A DNA stretch of 64,000 nucleotides, taken from the NCBI GenBank assembly GCA_036376915.1, contig DASUZK010000102.1, positions 39,718 through 103,717 on the forward strand, read 5' to 3'. Under the pieces are notes generated by a model that had not been told where the DNA came from, made no database searches, and saw only the letters and a list, made by a program, of their open reading frames with translations. The stretch's first letter is position 1; every line of letters starts with the position of its first letter. The translations under genes and the position numbers were made by a program. Positions 8,670 to 16,350 of this stretch are shown piece after piece. This stretch comes from VRUE01 sp036376915. GTDB taxonomy: Bacteria; Actinomycetota; Thermoleophilia; Solirubrobacterales; 70-9.

Positions 8670-10070
8670 ATGGCCACCGAGCAGCAGACAAGAGACGCAG
8701 CCGCCGACGGGGCCGCCGCCACCGGCAAAGAGACCCTCACGGTCACCGACAACCGCACCGGCACGACCTACGAGCTGCCGATCGAGGATGGCACCGTGCG
8801 GGCGATGGACCTGCGGCAGATCAAGGTCTACCCCGACGAATTCGGGATGATGGCCTTCGACCCGGCCTTCACCAACACGGCCGCCTGCCGATCGACGATC
8901 ACCTACATCGACGGCGAGGCCGGAGTGCTCGAACACCGCGGCTACTCGATCGAGCAGCTATGCGAGCGCTCCACCTTCCTCGAGGTCGCCTACCTGCTGA
9001 TCTTCGGCGAGCTCCCGACCGGGCCGCAGCTGGATCGCTGGACTTACGACATCACCCACCACACCTTCGTCCACGAGGATCTCAAGCACTTCTTCGAGGG
9101 CTTCCGCTACGACGCCCACCCGATGGGGATGCTGCTCTCGGGCGTGGGCGCGCTCTCCACCTTCTACCCGGCCGCGAAGAAGATCGAAGACCCCGAGGAG
9201 CGCTACATGGCGGCGGTGCGGCTGATCGCCAAGGTGCCGACCCTGGCCGCCTTCTCCTACCGTCACAACATGGGGCTCCCGTACGTCTACCCCGAAAACG
9301 ACCTCAACTTCGCCGAGAACTTCCTCTCGATGATGTTCAAGAAGACGGAAATGAAGCACGTGGCGAAGGAGAGCCTCTCGAAGGCACTCGACGTGCTCTT
9401 CATCCTCCACGCCGACCACGAACAGAACTGCTCGACCAGCGCCGTGCGCGGCGTCGGCTCCTCGGACGTCGACCCCTACTCGGCGGTCGCGGCGGGGGTG
9501 GCGGCGCTCTACGGGCCGCTGCACGGCGGCGCCAACGAGGCCGTGCTGCGGATGCTGCGCCAGATCGACTCGGTCGAGAACATCCCCGCCTTCCTCGAGA
9601 AGGTGAAGGCGCGCGAGGCGAAGCTGATGGGCTTCGGCCACCGCGTCTACAAGAACTACGACCCGCGAGCGCGGATCATCCAGCAGCACATGGACGAGGT
9701 CTTCGAGGCGACCGAGTACAACCCGCTGGTCGAGATCGCCCGCGAGCTGGAGAAGCGGGCGCTCGACGACGAGTACTTCACCTCGCGCAAGCTCTACCCG
9801 AACGTCGACTTCTACTCGGGGATCATCTACGAGGCGCTGGAGATCCCGACCGAGATGTTCACCGTGATCTTCGCCATCCCCCGTACCGCGGGCTGGGTCG
9901 CGCAGTGGATGGAGATGCTCGACGACTCCGAGCAGAAGATCTCGCGGCCACGGCAGATCTACACCGGGGAGCGGGAGCGGGACTACGTCGCGGTGGAGGA
10001 CCGGCAGGGACCGGAAAAGATTGCCGGGCCGCCGGCGCGGCGTCCAAAGCGGCCGCGGCGGGGGGCGTAG
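8670..10070 (+). CDS. gltA: Citrate synthase
   Basis: 466 residues, hexameric GltA type. Condenses acetyl-CoA with oxaloacetate in the first TCA step. Catalytic motifs: HADHEQNCST (first active-site His), LYGPLHGGANEAVL (second His), and FGHRVYKNYDPRA (the FGHRVY signature). The catalytic Asp lies in NVDFYSGIIYEAL, and the product-binding region is IPRTAGWVAQW. ATG 8670 follows GAGGAGGGGTG; GTG 8667 is too close to that ribosome site. The first ~50 residues are an extra acidic and polar leader, and the last ~30 a basic Pro/Arg tail (PPARRPKRPRRGA). A possible -10 GATACT lies about 40 bases upstream. With aconitase and the 2-oxoglutarate dehydrogenase fusion it makes this region rich in TCA genes. 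Confidence 0.97.
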   Translation: MATEQQTRDAAADGAAATGKETLTVTDNRTGTTYELPIEDGTVRAMDLRQIKVYPDEFGMMAFDPAFTNTAACRSTITYIDGEAGVLEHRGYSIEQLCERSTFLEVAYLLIFGELPTGPQLDRWTYDITHHTFVHEDLKHFFEGFRYDAHPMGMLLSGVGALSTFYPAAKKIEDPEERYMAAVRLIAKVPTLAAFSYRHNMGLPYVYPENDLNFAENFLSMMFKKTEMKHVAKESLSKALDVLFILHADHEQNCSTSAVRGVGSSDVDPYSAVAAGVAALYGPLHGGANEAVLRMLRQIDSVENIPAFLEKVKAREAKLMGFGHRVYKNYDPRARIIQQHMDEVFEATEYNPLVEIARELEKRALDDEYFTSRKLYPNVDFYSGIIYEALEIPTEMFTVIFAIPRTAGWVAQWMEMLDDSEQKISRPRQIYTGERERDYVAVEDRQGPEKIAGPPARRPKRPRRGA

Positions 10071-10082
10071 AAGACGGGCGGT

Positions 10083-10189
10083 AAGGGCCTCCGGTCCTCC
10101 TCCCACGGAGACCGTTCGTCTTGCAGTGCCATTTGCTGCGGGAGCGGGTCGCTCCCAAAGCCTCCGTGGGAGGAGGACCGGAGGCCCTT
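10083..10189 (+). repeat. Perfect 28-bp inverted repeat with 51-bp spacer
   Basis: Arms 10083-10110 and 10162-10189 are exact reverse complements. The spacer holds a smaller hairpin (GGGAGCG-GGT-CGCTCCC). It starts 12 bases after the citrate synthase stop, and the right arm ends in CCCTTTCGT. It may work as a large terminator, but a 28-bp exact match is longer than termination needs, so a palindromic element is an alternative. Confidence 0.8.
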
Positions 10190-10206
10190 TCGTATTCTGC
10201 GGCCCC

Positions 10207-10548
10207 TTGAGTGCTTGGAAGCTGACGATTCGGGATGGGTCGGGCGTGGAGCACCTGAGCTTTGACGAGCTTGGGGAGGCTGTGGCGGAGATGAGGCGGC
10301 GTGCGCTGGAGATTCGGGCTGAGGGGCCGGTGGAGGCTGTGTCTTCCCTCAGGGACTTCGCGCCGGAGGATCAGGTTCGGGCTCGGTTGCAGCTGAGCGG
10401 GAGAGGGTGGCTGCGCAAGCCCGTTGCGGGGATCGATGTGCGGGGCGACGGGACGTTCATGCCGTACCGGGGCGGGGTGCGGCGCAAAGAGCTCGACCCG
10501 AGCGGGCACGACACGCCGTTCGACCTTGTGCGCGAGACTCTGGAATAG
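10207..10548 (+). CDS. Conserved-looking small protein of unknown function
   Basis: 113 residues from TTG 10207. No family recognised. There is an N-terminal strand-like segment (WKLTIRDGSGVEHL), a helix with ELGEAVAEMRRRALEI, then a Gly/Arg-rich strand region with DVRGDGTFMPYRGG. No signal peptide or membrane segment. There is no ribosome site, but TATTCT lies nine bases before the start codon, which fits a leaderless transcript starting at or near the TTG. Codon third positions are G/C-rich as in the neighbours. A perfect 16-bp-arm hairpin lies seven bases after the stop. Confidence 0.65.
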   Translation: MSAWKLTIRDGSGVEHLSFDELGEAVAEMRRRALEIRAEGPVEAVSSLRDFAPEDQVRARLQLSGRGWLRKPVAGIDVRGDGTFMPYRGGVRRKELDPSGHDTPFDLVRETLE

Positions 10549-10554
10549 CGTCCC

Positions 10555-10591
10555 TGGCGACTTATGCGTCATATAGACGCATAAGTCGCCA
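10555..10591. repeat. Hairpin with 16-nt arms and 5-nt loop, first copy
   Basis: Arm TGGCGACTTATGCGTC at 10555-10570, loop ATATA, and its exact complement at 10576-10591. A second element with the same dimensions and the same outer ten bases, but a different self-complementary inner arm, lies at 58901-58937. It sits between two same-strand genes, ending seven bases before the next ATG. There is no T-run. Confidence 0.85.
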
Positions 10592-10598
10592 TTCAGAA

Positions 10599-10916
10599 AT
10601 GAGCGAAGCAGAGAACGAGATCCCTAAGGGCAGCTACGCCGCCGGGCGGCGGGTGAAGCTGCCCACTGGCGCCGAAGCCCCGTATGCCATCTTCGTCAAC
10701 GGCGTCGAGCAGCGCGAGGGCGACGACTACCGGGTCTCAGCCGGCGAGATCGTCTTCAGCCGCCAGATCGTCAAGGAGAAGGTCGGCACCGGCCGCTGGC
10801 TGGCGATGTACCTGGGCCTCTTCGGCACCTACCGCAAGGACGAGACGATCGACCTCCAGTTCCAGCGCGCCGGCAAGACCGAGCTGGTCTCGAATTTGCC
10901 TGTTCAACCGGACTGA
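10599..10916 (+). CDS. Small protein of unknown function, probably beta-rich
   Basis: 105 residues from ATG. Not recognised. The sequence suggests a small all-beta domain: APYAIFVNGVEQREGDDYRV, then GEIVFSRQIVKE, a short hydrophobic helix WLAMYLGLFGTY, and a last strand pair DLQFQRAGKTELVSNL. No signal peptide, cysteines or membrane segment. The start lies directly behind the hairpin at 10555-10591, whose right arm covers the position where a ribosome site would be expected, so the hairpin could affect translation. It is probably not in a larger operon, since the following genes are on the other strand. Confidence 0.65.
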   Translation: MSEAENEIPKGSYAAGRRVKLPTGAEAPYAIFVNGVEQREGDDYRVSAGEIVFSRQIVKEKVGTGRWLAMYLGLFGTYRKDETIDLQFQRAGKTELVSNLPVQPD

Positions 10917-10968
10917 CCCCGAATCCGACACCACGGGGGCATCGTCCGCTGGCCGCGGGGCACCCCTG

Positions 10969-11145
10969 CTAGAGGCCTTGGATCTCTTCGTCGGAGAACT
11001 CAGTCGCCGAGGCAGAGGCGAGCAAAACCGGGGCATCCTCGGCAACCTCGCCCGGCCCGAGGCGCAGCGCGCCCTGGGGTACCTCAATACCGCCGGGAAT
11101 CTCGCGGTTCTCCTGGAGGGTCTTGATGAAGTCTTCGAAGGACAT
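10969..11145 (-). CDS. Short protein of 58 residues, unknown function
   Basis: Reads MSFEDFIKTLQENREIPGG and then a Pro/Gly/Val-rich stretch ending SATEFSDEEIQGL. Third codon positions are strongly G/C and the product is acidic with no membrane segment. No ribosome site is clear (GATAGAG directly before ATG), so the start may lie elsewhere. It follows the decayed membrane locus at 11171-11508 on the same strand. Could be a small regulatory or peptide-type gene; no family is evident. Confidence 0.45.
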   Translation of the reverse strand: MSFEDFIKTLQENREIPGGIEVPQGALRLGPGEVAEDAPVLLASASATEFSDEEIQGL

Positions 11146-11170
11146 CTCTATCGCGTGGCCGGTGCAGCCT

Positions 11171-11508
11171 GCTTGACGTAACGCTAGGGATACAAGCGAA
11201 GATTACGGCGAAGATCGCCCCCCCCAGCTTCCACACGAAGGCGATCGTGCAGGAAGGCAAGGCGAAGGCGAGCGCCGAGGCGGCGCCGAGGCCAACGAGA
11301 GCCGAAGCCGCCAAGGTCACGCGTGGCAAAGAGAACGGCGTCTGGACAAGCCGAGTGTCTCCGTTCGCCGGTGCACCCACCGACGCTCTGAGAACAAAAG
11401 CCCGTAATACACACGACCGGCGCGCCTGGCGAACTTCTCATACACCTCGTCCGGCCACGGAGACTTCCCACTGTCCGCGTGCTCTCCGGAACGCTCGTCC
11501 CCCACCAC
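11171..11508 (-). pseudogene. Probable frameshifted small membrane-protein gene
   Basis: One frame from 11508 encodes a soluble N-terminal part with PDEVYEKFARRAGRVYYG, then runs to a stop at 11317. A second frame, open from 11380, carries two hydrophobic stretches (VTLAASALVGLGAASALAFA and IAFVWKLGGAIFAVIFACIP). Both parts show coding-like G/C bias at third positions, and together they would make one small membrane protein broken by a frameshift near 11350. The remaining ~40 bases up to 11551 hold nothing recognised. A sequencing error would give the same picture. Confidence 0.35.
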
Positions 11509-11551
11509 AATCTCTCACCCTACCGTCGTCGAGCGCGTGAGGCAGAGGTAC

Positions 11552-12448
11552 CTAGTTGAAGAGATAGAGCACCGCGAAGGCGGCGATCACGAAGGCGCCG
11601 GCGCCGGCGACCATTCCCTTGTCCTTGGAGACCATGGCGGCGATCGAGCGGTCGTCGGCGCGATCGTAGATCAGGTAGAGGTAACGGAAGATGCAGTAGA
11701 CGGCCGGGGGGATCGTCCACATCATCTCGTTGCCGACGATCGGCGAGTCGACGGCGTAGATCGAGTAGCTGATCACGGTACCGGTGGTGACCATGGCGAC
11801 CATCTGGTCGAGGAAGGGAAGTGAGTAGTGCTCGAGGACCGGGCGGCTGCTGGTTCCCTCGTGCAGCTCGGAGACCGCCTCCTGCCTCCTCTTGGTGAAG
11901 CCGAGGAAGAGGGCGATCATGCCGGTGCAGAGCAACAGCCATTCCGAGGCGTGGGCGTCGACGGCGCTGGCGCCGGCGGCGACGCGGAGGATGAAGAGGC
12001 CGGCCAGGGTCATCACGTCGACGATCACGATCTGCTTGAGGCCGAGGCTGTACGCCATCTGGGCGATGCCGTAGCCGACCACCATCAACCCCACCTCCCA
12101 GTTGACGGCGGCAAAGGCCAGCGCGATCGCGAAGACGGCCAGCAGGGGCGCGATCAGCTTCGCCGTGCTCTCCGCGAGCTCCCCGGCCGCCAGTGGCCGG
12201 AAGCGCTTCTTGGGGTGATTGCGGTCGAGCTCGACGTCGATCAGGTCGTTGACGTAGTAACCGGCGCTGGAGATCGCGCAGAAGGAGATGAAGGCGAGCG
12301 TCGCCTCCAGCACCGCGTGCGGATCGTTGAACTTGCCCGAGAAGAGCAGGCCGGCGAAGACGAAGACGTTCTTGATCCACTCCTGCGGCCGCCCGGTCTT
12401 GATCGCCGCCCGCAACGGCGAGCGGCGCGGCACCACCGGCTCGTCCAT
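11552..12448 (-). CDS. UbiA-family decaprenyl-phosphate phosphoribosyltransferase-like
   Basis: 298 residues from ATG 12448; GTG 12496 would add 16. About eight to nine membrane helices. The aspartate-rich motif reads NDLIDVELDRNHPKKRFRP, which is close to that of DPPR synthase (Mycobacterium Rv3806c family) rather than to quinone prenyltransferases, and the N-terminal RPQEWIKNVFVFAGLLF agrees. That family joins phosphoribose pyrophosphate to decaprenyl phosphate, the first step to decaprenyl-phosphoryl-arabinose for cell-wall polymers. A second Asp region lies at YDRADD. Its same-strand neighbour 125 bases upstream is an FAD-linked oxidase. Whether this lineage makes arabinose polymers cannot be seen here, so another prenyl-phosphate glycosyl product is possible. 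Confidence 0.85.
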   Translation of the reverse strand: MDEPVVPRRSPLRAAIKTGRPQEWIKNVFVFAGLLFSGKFNDPHAVLEATLAFISFCAISSAGYYVNDLIDVELDRNHPKKRFRPLAAGELAESTAKLIAPLLAVFAIALAFAAVNWEVGLMVVGYGIAQMAYSLGLKQIVIVDVMTLAGLFILRVAAGASAVDAHASEWLLLCTGMIALFLGFTKRRQEAVSELHEGTSSRPVLEHYSLPFLDQMVAMVTTGTVISYSIYAVDSPIVGNEMMWTIPPAVYCIFRYLYLIYDRADDRSIAAMVSKDKGMVAGAGAFVIAAFAVLYLFN

Positions 12449-12573
12449 CGAGGCGGTTGCCGGGACCGTCGGCTGTTCGGAGGTGATCGTTTCCACGCTG
12501 GGAGCGGCCGGCGCGATCTCGCTTCCGGCCAGGGAAAGTCGGTCGCGACAGGGTACCGCTAGAGGCCGCCGGA

Positions 12574-14226
12574 TCAGGGGTCGATCAGGACGCCGGGGTT
12601 GAGAAGGCCGGCCGGATCCAACTCCGCCTTGGCGGCGCGCAGGGCGGCGGCGAACGGCCCGGGGCGCTGACGGTCGTACCAGGGGCGATGATCGCGGCCG
12701 ACCGCGTGATGGTGGGTGATCGTGCCGCCGCCTTCGATCACGGCCTCCGAGGCGGCGGCCTTGATCTCGTCCCACTGCTCGACCTCGCCGCCCCGGATCG
12801 CCGGGGCGATCACGGTGAAGTAGGGCGCCGGGCCGTCGGGGTAGACGTGGGTGAAGCGGCAGCTGACCCGCGGCGAGCCGGCGCCCCCGCCCGGCGCCCC
12901 GCAGACCTCCGCGACCTTTCCCCTGACCGCCTCCATCGTCTCGGCGTGGAACTCCTCGAAGCGGTCCCAGGCGATCGCCGTCTCGAAGGTCTCGCTGAGC
13001 ACCCCGCAGGCGACGAACGTGTCGCGCAGGTAGGGCGCCAGCAGGAACGCCCCCCGCCAGGCCCCCACCGCGTCCTCGCCTTCCCCGCCGACGGGCCGAT
13101 TCCGGTCGCCATGCGTCCGCTTTCGGCCCGTCGGGCTCGAAGCGCGAAGGTCGCCGGGGGTGCCGCCGTGGGTGCGAGCTATGTCGAGGGCCAGGCGCAT
13201 CGGTTCTTCGACCGGGAGCTGGGCGGACTCGAAGCCGAGGACCAAGAGGTTCTTCTCGCCGGAGCCGGCACCGGTGGTGCCGGCCTCGAGCGCGTCGAGA
13301 AGACGGCAGTTCGACGGGTACAGGCCGGATTGGGAGATCTCGCGGATCGCCCTCGCCGCGGCGTGGAAGTCGTCGAACTCGACACCGCAAGACGCCTTGA
13401 ACTGGGGCCGCGGGCGCACTCGCACCCAGGCCTCGGCGATCGCGCCGAGGATGCCCTCGGAGCCGATCAGCGCCCGGTCCGGCGAGGGGCCCGCGCCGGA
13501 GCCAGGCAGCCGCCGGCTCTCCCATGTCCCCCGCGGCGTGATCGCCCGCACCGACTCGACCAGGTCGTCGATGTGCGTGTAGAGCGTCGCGAAGTGCCCG
13601 CCGGCCCGGGTCGCGACCCAGCCCCCCAGCGTCGAGTACTCGAACGACTGCGGGAAGTGCCGCAGGGTCAGCCCGTGCTCGCGCAGCTGATCCTCCAACC
13701 CGGGCCCGGTTGCTCCGGCCTGAATCCGCGCCGCCAGCGACTCCGCATCGACTTCGAGCACCCGATCCAGGCGCCGCAAATCCATAGAGACGAACGGCCT
13801 GTCACCCACCCGCCCCTCCACTCCCCCAACCACGCTTGTCCCGCCCCCGAACGGCACCACAGCAGCCCCCTCCGCCTCAGCCCATGAGAGCACCACCTCG
13901 ATCTCCGACTCGTCCCGGGGAAACGCCACCAGATCCGGCGGATTCTCAAACTCCCCCCGAAACCCCCGCACCACGTCCCGATAGGCCTTCCCCAGCCCAT
14001 GAGCCACCCGCTCGTAATGCTCATCCGTAAAAAGCTCCCCAAAAGCGTTCGGGACCTTCAGCCGCGGCTTGCGCAGCTCCACCCCCTCGAGCGGCACCGC
14101 CTCCTCGACCTCGCCCCCAAACCCAAACCGCTCCCTGATCCCCTTCGCGGCAGCTACAAGCCCCTCTCTAGAGGGCGCCTGATCCTCATACCCCCACCCC
14201 CAGTGCTTGAGCCTCCTCGTGCTCAT
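12574..14226 (-). CDS. FAD-linked oxidase, alkyldihydroxyacetonephosphate synthase-like
   Basis: 550 residues. The FAD-binding domain (VAO type) has VVPFGGGTSVVGG and, further on, FEYSTLGGWVATRAGG. The C-terminal domain carries THHHAVGRDHRPWY, the histidine signature of alkyl-DHAP synthases, and ends KAELDPAGLLNPG. In AGPS the enzyme swaps the acyl chain of acyl-DHAP for a fatty alcohol, making the ether bond of ether lipids; FAD acts without net redox change. The upstream same-strand neighbour is a fatty-acyl-CoA reductase-like gene, which could supply that alcohol. A 47-bp palindrome lies inside the coding region at 13088-13134 and adds a charged loop. ATG at 14226, just beyond a large inverted repeat. 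Confidence 0.85.
   Translation of the reverse strand: MSTRRLKHWGWGYEDQAPSREGLVAAAKGIRERFGFGGEVEEAVPLEGVELRKPRLKVPNAFGELFTDEHYERVAHGLGKAYRDVVRGFRGEFENPPDLVAFPRDESEIEVVLSWAEAEGAAVVPFGGGTSVVGGVEGRVGDRPFVSMDLRRLDRVLEVDAESLAARIQAGATGPGLEDQLREHGLTLRHFPQSFEYSTLGGWVATRAGGHFATLYTHIDDLVESVRAITPRGTWESRRLPGSGAGPSPDRALIGSEGILGAIAEAWVRVRPRPQFKASCGVEFDDFHAAARAIREISQSGLYPSNCRLLDALEAGTTGAGSGEKNLLVLGFESAQLPVEEPMRLALDIARTHGGTPGDLRASSPTGRKRTHGDRNRPVGGEGEDAVGAWRGAFLLAPYLRDTFVACGVLSETFETAIAWDRFEEFHAETMEAVRGKVAEVCGAPGGGAGSPRVSCRFTHVYPDGPAPYFTVIAPAIRGGEVEQWDEIKAAASEAVIEGGGTITHHHAVGRDHRPWYDRQRPGPFAAALRAAKAELDPAGLLNPGVLIDP
13088..13134. repeat. Palindrome inside the AGPS-like coding sequence
   Basis: Perfect 12-bp arms, CCGACGGGCCGA at 13088-13099 and its complement at 13123-13134. 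The 23-nt spacer itself pairs as CGGTCGC-CAT-GCGTCCG with one mismatch. It encodes, in frame, a charged loop (SPTGRKRTHGDRNRPVGG) between two conserved parts of the flavoprotein, so it looks like a frame-preserving insertion. Confidence 0.6.
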
Positions 14227-14241
14227 GACAGCGCCCCGCAA

Positions 14242-14335
14242 TAGAGGGTTGGGGTCCCCCTCTGACGGGCGGATACTCAAAATGCCGGGCTCATTAGCCC
14301 GGCATTTGGACGGCAGAGGGGGACCCCACCCTCTA
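14242..14335 (-). terminator. Nested inverted repeats between two minus-strand genes
   Basis: Outer arms of 23 and 22 nt (14242-14264 and 14314-14335) match except for one extra base. Inside them AAATGCCGGGCT-CATT-AGCCCGGCATTT (14280-14307) forms a perfect 12-bp hairpin ending in TTT on both strands. The right outer arm contains the stop codon of the upstream gene, and the left arm lies 16 bases before the AGPS-like start codon. The inner hairpin looks like a terminator. The outer repeat may be part of it or a separate palindromic element. Confidence 0.75.
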
Positions 14336-16324
14336 CCAATGCACGCCTTTCATGAGGTGGGCAAACGCCACTGCCTCGGTGGAGGGCGCCCGGTCCGGCG
14401 CCTCCTCGGCCTTCCCCTTGGCAGCCTGCGACTCCGGAAACAGCCGGTACGCCTGGTTCAGGATCCGGTCCGAGACCTTGGGGGCCACCGCGTACAAAAG
14501 CTCGCCGAACGTCCCCAACCGCGTCGCCACCTTCTTCGGCTGATGGATCATCGCCCCGGAGATCATCTCCGCCGCCTCCTCCGGCGAGGCCGCCGGGAAC
14601 ATGTCGTACATCCGCGTCGGCGCGATCATCGGCGTGCGCACCAGCGGCATGTGGATCGTCGTCAGGTGCACGCCGTCGTCGATCACCTCCGAGGCGATCA
14701 CGCGGCTGAACGCGTCCAGCGCCGCCTTCGAGGCCACGTAGGCGGAGAAGCGCGGCGGGTTGGTCTGGGTCCCGATCGAGCTGACGTTGATGATGTGCCC
14801 CGACTTGCGCGCCCGCATCGAGGGCAGCAGGGCCAGGATCAGCCGCACCGCACCCAGGTAGTTGAGCTGGATCGTCCGCTCGTAGTCGTGGAAGCGGTCG
14901 TAGGAGAGGCCGACCGAGCGCCGGATCGAGCGCCCGGCGTTGTTGACGAGGATGTCGACCTGGCCGTGGTAGGCGAGGACCTCCTCCGCCATCCGCTCGA
15001 CGTCCTCGACGTCGGACATGTCGCAGCGGTGGATGTGGGCTACGCCGCCGGCCTGCTCGATCTCGTCCTTGGTCTCCTCGAGCTTCTCGATCGAGCGCGC
15101 CACCAGCAGCACGGTCGCGCCCGCGTCGGCGACCTTGACCGCTGTCGCCTTGCCGATCCCCGACGAGGCGCCGGTGATCAGCACCACCTTGCCCCGAACC
15201 GCCGCGCTCAGCGAGCGATCCTTGAACAAGTCCGGATCGAGGTTGCGCTCCCAGTAGTCCCAGATCCGGTCGGCGTAGGAGTCGAGCGGCGGCACCTCGA
15301 TCCCCGTTCCCGCCAGCGCCGCCTGCGCGTTGGTCGAGTCGAAGTGGGTGGGATAGCTGAAGTAGTTGAGCACCCCGGCGGGTATGCCCAGCTCACCCAG
15401 CCCCGCCTTCATCACCCGCTTCGCCGGGGGGAAGAAGCGCAGGCCGGAGCGCACTAGGGAGGTAGCCGGGTCGGTGATGCCGGAGTCGAGCCGCAGGGTC
15501 GCCTGCGGCGCATCGGCGGCACGGGCGAAGAGGTTGATCATCTCCCCGGCGCTTTTCGGCGCCGGGTCGGTTAGGTGGAAGGCTTGGCCGTCGAGCCCCG
15601 GCTGGTGGGCGATGTGGTCGATCGCGTCGGCCACGTAGTCGACCGGGACGATGTTGATCTCGCCGCCTTCGACGCCGACGGCCGGCAGCCATCCGGGCAG
15701 CACCCTGCGCGCTCGCTGCAGCAGCTTGAAGGCGTAGTAGGGCCCGTCGATCTTGTCGATCTCACCCGTGCGCGAGTCGCCGACGACCACCCCGGGTCGG
15801 TAGACGCGCCAGGGCCGATGGCACTCCTCGCGCACGACCCGCTCGGACTCGTGCTTGGTGCGGAAGTAGGGATGGGTGTCGAGGTGCTCGGCCTCCTCGA
15901 ACATGTCCTCGCGCCACTCCCCCCTGTAGAGGCCGGCGGCCGCGATCGAGCTGACCTGGTGGAAGCAGCCCGCCTCGATCGCCCCCGCCAGTTCGACCGC
16001 GTGGCGGGTGCCCTCGACGTTGGCGATCTCCTGAGCTTCGGCGCCGGCGGCCAGGTCGTAGATCGCGGCCAGGTGGAAGAAGTGGTCGACGTCGCCACGC
16101 AGCGTGACCAGATCCTCCTCGGAGACGCCGAGCCCCGACTGGGCGAGGTCGCCGGCGATCGGCACGACCCGGGCCCCGTTCGGCCCCCAGGAGGTGCGCA
16201 GCTCCTCCAAGCGCCCCCGCGACCCGGCGCGGACCAGGGCGTAAATCGTCCCCTCGCGGTGCAGGAGCCGCTGCACGAGGTTGCGGCCGATGAATCCGGT
16301 GGCGCCGGTGACGAAGTAGTTCAT
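14333..16324 (-). CDS. Two-domain SDR protein, fatty acyl-CoA reductase-like (AcrA1 type)
   Basis: 663 residues made of two Rossmann modules. Residues 1 to ~370 are an extended SDR with NYFVTGATGFIGRNLV, the active-site YFRTKHESE (YxxxK) and a long-chain acyl-reductase-like layout. Residues ~375-663 are a classical SDR with VLITGASSGIGKATA, NNAG, and YVASKAALDAFSR (YxxxK). Mycobacterial AcrA1 has the same size and layout and reduces fatty acyl-CoA to aldehyde and alcohol. ATG 16324 gives MNYFVTGATG at the very start. It is divergent from the oxoglutarate dehydrogenase gene with only 26 bases between starts. It lies upstream of the AGPS-like gene, which needs a fatty alcohol, although a strong hairpin lies between them. 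Confidence 0.85.
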   Translation of the reverse strand: MNYFVTGATGFIGRNLVQRLLHREGTIYALVRAGSRGRLEELRTSWGPNGARVVPIAGDLAQSGLGVSEEDLVTLRGDVDHFFHLAAIYDLAAGAEAQEIANVEGTRHAVELAGAIEAGCFHQVSSIAAAGLYRGEWREDMFEEAEHLDTHPYFRTKHESERVVREECHRPWRVYRPGVVVGDSRTGEIDKIDGPYYAFKLLQRARRVLPGWLPAVGVEGGEINIVPVDYVADAIDHIAHQPGLDGQAFHLTDPAPKSAGEMINLFARAADAPQATLRLDSGITDPATSLVRSGLRFFPPAKRVMKAGLGELGIPAGVLNYFSYPTHFDSTNAQAALAGTGIEVPPLDSYADRIWDYWERNLDPDLFKDRSLSAAVRGKVVLITGASSGIGKATAVKVADAGATVLLVARSIEKLEETKDEIEQAGGVAHIHRCDMSDVEDVERMAEEVLAYHGQVDILVNNAGRSIRRSVGLSYDRFHDYERTIQLNYLGAVRLILALLPSMRARKSGHIINVSSIGTQTNPPRFSAYVASKAALDAFSRVIASEVIDDGVHLTTIHMPLVRTPMIAPTRMYDMFPAASPEEAAEMISGAMIHQPKKVATRLGTFGELLYAVAPKVSDRILNQAYRLFPESQAAKGKAEEAPDRAPSTEAVAFAHLMKGVHW

Positions 16325-16350
16325 CGCTGTTTCATACACTCATTCCAAGA

